Assembly (NCBI RefSeq): GCF_910592395.1
Contig: NC_088311.1
Location: 18,354,501-18,418,500, forward strand
Length of the DNA: 64,000 bases
Direction: 5' to 3'
DNA from: Lineus longissimus
Lineage: Eukaryota; Nemertea; Pilidiophora; Heteronemertea; Lineidae
A program made the position numbers and the translations under genes. The notes under the pieces are model-generated. The model had not been told where the DNA came from. It did no database searches and saw only the letters and a list, made by a program, of their open reading frames with translations. The number at the start of each line of letters is the position of its first letter. The stretch's first letter is position 1. Shown here in pieces: positions 61,901-64,000 of this stretch.

Positions 61901-63393
61901 TGAAGAAAACTATGTTTTTTTCAAAAAAACTAGGTTTTCTTAATTATTGGACGAACGGCTTGCCATACACTTCTTTTATTCAACATCACTTCAACATCCA
62001 TTACAATATTGAAGTGATGTTTTGCATGAATTTTCACTAGGATTGACTGGGGCGCCTTTTGAGATACAGGGGTGGCGAGTGCTCTAATTTTTTGGGATAT
62101 CATAATGTCTAGACGAGAGTATTGTTGTGATATTTTGACACATCACTTAAATTTTGCCATAAATCTAAAATCATCAAACTTATCTTAGAGTAAAAGATTA
62201 AGAAATGCATGAATTTTCACTAGGATTGACTTGGGTGCCTTTTGAAATACAGAGGTGGTGAGTGCTCTAAATTTTGGGATATCATAATGTCTAGACGAGA
62301 GTATTGTTGTGATATTTTGACACATCACTTAAAATTTGCAATAAATCTAAAATCATCAAACTTATCTTAAGCAAAATTTAGAATAATTTAACGAACAACC
62401 AACACCTATTATCAACCGCATCGCCTTAGAGTAGATATCTTTGTAGTTATTTATCCTAAAATGTGGCGCATTTTTATCCATTCAGCCATTACTAAAATCT
62501 GCCTACGGTTTTCGAGACAATGGCACTCAGTCACCCGTGACCGCATAAAACGGCGATGTACGTGTTAAAAAAAGTATGTACATGCAGCTCCTCCTATTTG
62601 CTTTTAGTTTTCCATGAAATGTATACTTTTTAAGGTTCACCCTGTATAAAGCTAGTTTAAAATGTTATGTATGTAACCTCTTACAAAAGTCGAATCGTCC
62701 CAATTGCTTTGTAAAGTCAAAATGCACTCTCTAAATAGTATGTGCGTTTCGTCATTGCAGACAAACTGACGAATTTTAAGATCTTGATAGATGAAAATCT
62801 CTGCCATCATGAAACTGGAACAGTACAGTTTAGTCGAGCACAAGAAATTAAATGTGACTCGCCGGGTCCTGTTGTCGGAAGACGCCTGAAGATCCAACGA
62901 ATGGAACCATCGTCTGCTCTTACATTGTGCGAAGTGAGCGTACAGGCTTTCCAATATAGAGGTGCGTGTAGGCAAGGTCACGGTATTGGTCTATGCAGGG
63001 TTTTTCACTTTATCTCCTCCCTCACAGCCTTATTGCTCCTATACTTCTGCATTTTGTCAGCATGTGTTCGTGTAGCGTTCGACTGAGTTACCTAGTAAAT
63101 GACTAGTACACTAACGAGCATGGTAAATCACACCTTTGTCATGTTTGTCAGCAGCATCACAACCCTAATAAATTTATGCAGCTGTATTATACCAATCTGA
63201 AGTTGTTTAACACAGGCTGTAGAATTCTAATTTATTGAACTTTAAGTACATCTTTCAGCATGCCAAACCAAGCGCTATGGCCCCAACTGCAACAACCGAT
63301 GCCAATGTGCCAATGATGACACGTGTGATGACAAGACAGGACAGTGCCCATCTGGGTGTAAAGATTTTTTCACAGGCCCTTACTGTAACATAG
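49923..63393 (+). CDS. Gene 3 (3'-partial): secreted/membrane mosaic protein with EGF, F-lectin and kringle modules
   Basis: Candidate exons, all joined in phase 1: signal peptide 49923-49983, EGF-like 51648-51779, F-type lectin N-half 52974-53168, kringle 57885-58118, F-type lectin C-half 62761-62961, EGF-like 63259-63393; the gene continues past the window. F-type lectin domains bind fucosylated glycans; the MEGF/scavenger-type EGF modules are common in phagocytic receptors. The kringle exon separates the lectin halves, so kringle inclusion and a whole lectin domain cannot coexist in a linear product unless alternative splicing or unseen exons are involved. Linking the signal exon to the EGF exon is inferred only from phase and proximity. 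Confidence 0.5.
50037..50270 (+). other. Conserved open frame after the signal exon (second copy)
   Basis: Counterpart of 11843-12072, beginning SLKSANSDRKR after ttctag and keeping six cysteines. An in-frame GGC is inserted and about eight residues differ. The phase-2 start is incompatible with the signal exon's phase-1 end. Function unknown. Confidence 0.25.
50280..51647. other. Intron of gene 3, no exon recognised
   Basis: 50820-51105 still matches 12300-12590; the paralogous segment ends there. A short (GGAC)n-type tract lies at 51180-51205. No Gla-like exon was found here, unlike gene 2. Confidence 0.5.
51648..51779 (+). CDS. EGF-like (MEGF/scavenger type) exon
   Basis: 132-bp phase 1-1 exon (acceptor tttttaag, donor gtaagt). 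It encodes GCPTKHFGYNCEYRCHCDG, DCSQDGSCPNGC, ASGWDGEYCQ: eight cysteines in the C-x-x-x-x-F-G-x-x-C-x-x-x-C-x-C pattern of MEGF10/SREC-like modules. First recognisable domain of gene 3. Confidence 0.8.
51780..52973. other. Intron of gene 3, no exon recognised
   Basis: No recognised domain or repeat. Short open frames have no splice-consistent context. Confidence 0.5.
52974..53168 (+). CDS. F-type lectin (fucolectin/FTP) domain, N-terminal half
   Basis: 195-bp phase 1-1 exon (acceptor gttttag, donor gtaagt). It encodes GNVAAGKSSDASQGTTYG, HYASLALDGYTN, CSHTNQREHWWQVDLGRDY and VTIW, matching the fucolectin/tachylectin-4 signature: N-V-A-x-G-K, A-x-D-G-x-T-N, C-S-H-T and W-W-x-V-D-L-G. The domain is incomplete and needs the exon at 62761-62961 for the fucose-site half. 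Confidence 0.85.
53169..54000. other. Intron of gene 3, no exon recognised
   Basis: No supported exon. Overlapping open frames on both strands at 53617-53916 lack any recognised domain. Confidence 0.45.
54000..55060 (+). repeat. Helentron-like repeat element 1 with 302-bp units and DR3 motifs
   Basis: Begins with GGCTCACCGTAGGGGAGTC (imperfect hairpin), then acaataccgcagt, a (GTCCGTCGTC)n microsatellite, and three units with about 302-bp spacing marked by gcacgtttcttaacc-like strings near 54094, 54396 and 54696. Perfect DR3 motifs AGGTCACAGAGGTCA at 54347-54361 and 54949-54963. The hairpin-plus-microsatellite-plus-tandem architecture resembles Helentron-associated or pearl-type elements known from marine invertebrates. 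Confidence 0.65.
55140..56350 (+). repeat. Helentron-like repeat element 2 with 302-bp units and DR3 motifs
   Basis: Second head-to-tail copy, starting again with GGCTCACCGTAGGGGAGTC and (GTCCGTC)n, followed by four units (anchor strings near 55233, 55540, 55841, 56145). Perfect DR3 at 55791-55805 and 56095-56109; one variant at 55489-55503. Confidence 0.65.
56351..57884. other. Intron of gene 3, no exon recognised
   Basis: AT-rich. Open frames at 56952-57541 have no domain, splice or paralogue support. Confidence 0.45.
57885..58118 (+). CDS. Kringle domain exon
   Basis: 234-bp phase 1-1 exon (acceptor aatttttcag, donor gtaagt) encoding a whole kringle of about 78 residues: ESECKKNTIGTEYKGT, GFTCADW, NYCRNPDGDARGPWCY and NCFIPSC. 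It has all six cysteines and the hallmark Y-C-R-N-P-D-G-D and P-W-C-Y. Known kringles mediate protein or ligand binding in ROR receptors, plasminogen and HGF. No protease domain is near it. The single-exon, phase 1-1 organisation suggests a shuffled module. Confidence 0.9.
58119..58922. other. Intron of gene 3, no exon recognised
   Basis: No feature seen. Confidence 0.45.
58923..59696 (+). repeat. Dispersed repeat, inverted partner of 7409-7950
   Basis: Reverse-complement match to 7409-7950 in the gene 1 flank, including gtcggcctccaaatggctcg and gctcctcctacatgta. This copy has about 230 bp extra. No coding capacity recognised. Confidence 0.6.
59697..60645. other. Intron of gene 3, no exon recognised
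   Basis: An open frame through 59733-59900 has no recognised domain. Nothing else seen. Confidence 0.4.
60646..61400 (+). repeat. Helentron-like repeat element 3
   Basis: Starts with the near-perfect hairpin AGCTCACATGGGTGAGCT (60646-60663), followed by (GTCCGTCGTC)n and diverged 302-bp-type sequence (gacctacttttgaaggtcac, tcaagttcacagaggtcaaa). 60790-61025 matches the reverse complement of 13300-13560. DR3 motifs are degenerate here. Confidence 0.6.
61772..61974. mobile_element. 187-bp palindromic MITE with 8-bp target duplication
   Basis: Element 61780-61966 begins ATGGCAAGCCGTTCGTCCAA and ends in its exact inverse complement. The interior is a near-perfect foldback of aaacctagttt-type repeats. 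Flanking acacttct occurs at 61772-61779 and 61967-61974. Shares its terminal ATGGCAAGC and the internal gtcca-taattaa block with the 1-kb element at 47645-48702. Confidence 0.9.
61982..62021. repeat. Short inverted repeat
   Basis: aacatcacttcaa (61982-61994) and ttgaagtgatgtt (62009-62021) form a 13-bp perfect stem with a 14-base loop, directly before the tandem duplication at 62026. Confidence 0.8.
62026..62370. repeat. Tandem duplication, 184-bp period
   Basis: Two adjacent units starting at 62026 and 62210 share atgaattttcactaggattg, gggatatcataatgtctaga and aaatcatcaaacttatctta with few differences. Not coding. Confidence 0.85.
62761..62961 (+). CDS. F-type lectin (fucolectin/FTP) domain, C-terminal half
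   Basis: 201-bp phase 1-1 exon (acceptor gtcattgcag, donor gtgcgt). It encodes DKLTNFKILIDENLC, EIKCDSPGPVVGRRLKIQR and LTLCEVSVQAF, matching the second half of fucolectin domains (L-x-N-F, C-x-x-x-x-V-G-R-x-L-x-I, L-T-L-C-E-V-x-V). It completes 52974-53168 in phase. Confidence 0.85.
63259..63393 (+). CDS. EGF-like exon 2, gene 3
   Basis: 135-bp phase 1-1 exon (acceptor catctttcag, donor gtacgt). It encodes ACQTKRYGPNCNNRCQCAN, TCDDKTGQCPSGC and GPYCNIG: the same eight-Cys MEGF/SREC-type spacing as 51648-51779. Last exon seen before the window ends. Confidence 0.8.
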   Translation, partial: HAKPSAMAPTATTDANVPMMTRVMTRQDSAHLGVKIFSQALTVT

Positions 63394-64000
63394 GTACGTA
63401 AGGAATGAACCTTAAGAAGGACCATTGGTATTATTAAGGGCAATATTACCCAGCTGTCGGCTGCCCAGTCACCTCCTATTCTACAAGCAGTTTCCATCAA
63501 CAAATTGCACAAAATGAGGAAAAATTCGAAATCTGACTGAATTATCACGCTTTTCCGATGTTGATTCCGATTTGACCCGCGAGTTAGCTCTCAATGCGTC
63601 GATCCTTTCCATGTGGAACGATGCACTAGCAAGGTTCTTCCTGGAGCCATGGATCTATCCTAAGCCTACAACTGCCTCGTCCCAAGTCATTGCGCCTCGA
63701 TCCGCCAGTTCCTGACGCATGGTAGGATTGTAGCTACGTTCCATCCACGGAGGTCCGGTAATGGATAGCTTCTGGAGATTCTCCATGAACTATCCATGGA
63801 TTGCCCATGGATGGAATGTTCATGATTAATCCCCATCAACTATCCGTCGACGGAGACTTTTGCCTGTGTACTGAAAAAGAAGACATTGTAAATTTCGCAT
63901 GGTTCCTGCGTGATTATATCCCACAAGTTGAAGATATGCCAACTTCGTTATAACCTTGACCTCTATTGAAATTGATCATAAAACTTCAAAACAACACAAA
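63394..64000. other. Intron of gene 3 to window end
   Basis: Contains the dispersed repeat 63487-63625 shared with 15526-15660. Palindromic tccatgga-rich sequence occurs at 63640-63850. No exon recognised. Confidence 0.5.

Overview
The window is eukaryotic. It has short exons with GT-AG introns, extracellular metazoan domains (sushi/CCP, Gla, kringle, F-type lectin, EGF-like), a single-pass receptor tail, and many transposons. Exon-shuffled Gla, kringle, F-type-lectin and MEGF-like EGF modules, together with (GTCCGTC)n-headed 302-bp tandem elements, suggest a marine invertebrate. A mollusc-like lophotrochozoan or an invertebrate deuterostome would both fit; I cannot place it more precisely from sequence alone.

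Layout: a tandem cluster of three plus-strand genes built on a duplicated unit. Gene 1 (about 255-6296; 5' part outside the window) has six CCP exons, one of them frameshifted, then a seventh CCP exon, a stalk exon, a transmembrane exon and a cytoplasmic-tail exon with an NPLY motif. Gene 2 (11729-46802) can be assembled from matching intron phases: signal peptide (11729-11789), propeptide plus Gla domain (16275-16459), aromatic-stack/Cys-loop exon (20061-20184), one divergent CCP (22416-22598), an array of 28 two-exon modules giving 56 CCP exons (24870-42471), then the same CCP, stalk, TM and NPLY-tail exons as gene 1. If every exon is used, the joined lengths sum to 11,832 bp, an uninterrupted 3,943-residue frame. 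Gene 3 starts with a second intact copy of the signal-peptide exon (49923-49983). It is followed by an EGF-like exon, the first half of an F-type lectin (fucolectin) domain, a kringle exon, the second half of the lectin domain and another EGF-like exon, and it runs off the window.

The region 1-12.6 kb (gene 1 3' half plus start of gene 2) is paralogous to about 42.0-51.1 kb (gene 2 3' half plus start of gene 3). Comparing the two copies exposes transposon insertions with their empty sites: a TTAA-flanked piggyBac-like element, a 1-kb foldback element and a 440-bp MITE. Elsewhere there is a 5'-truncated LINE with a perfect 60-bp target-site duplication, and Helentron-like repeats that carry nuclear-receptor DR3 motifs.

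The most notable feature is the predicted transmembrane Gla-CCP receptor with a huge homogenised CCP array. All array exons are phase 1-1, so any subset can be spliced without breaking the frame, and the array contains 1,901-bp three-module higher-order repeats. All gene models are inferred from splice sites, phases and domain signatures, with no transcript evidence.
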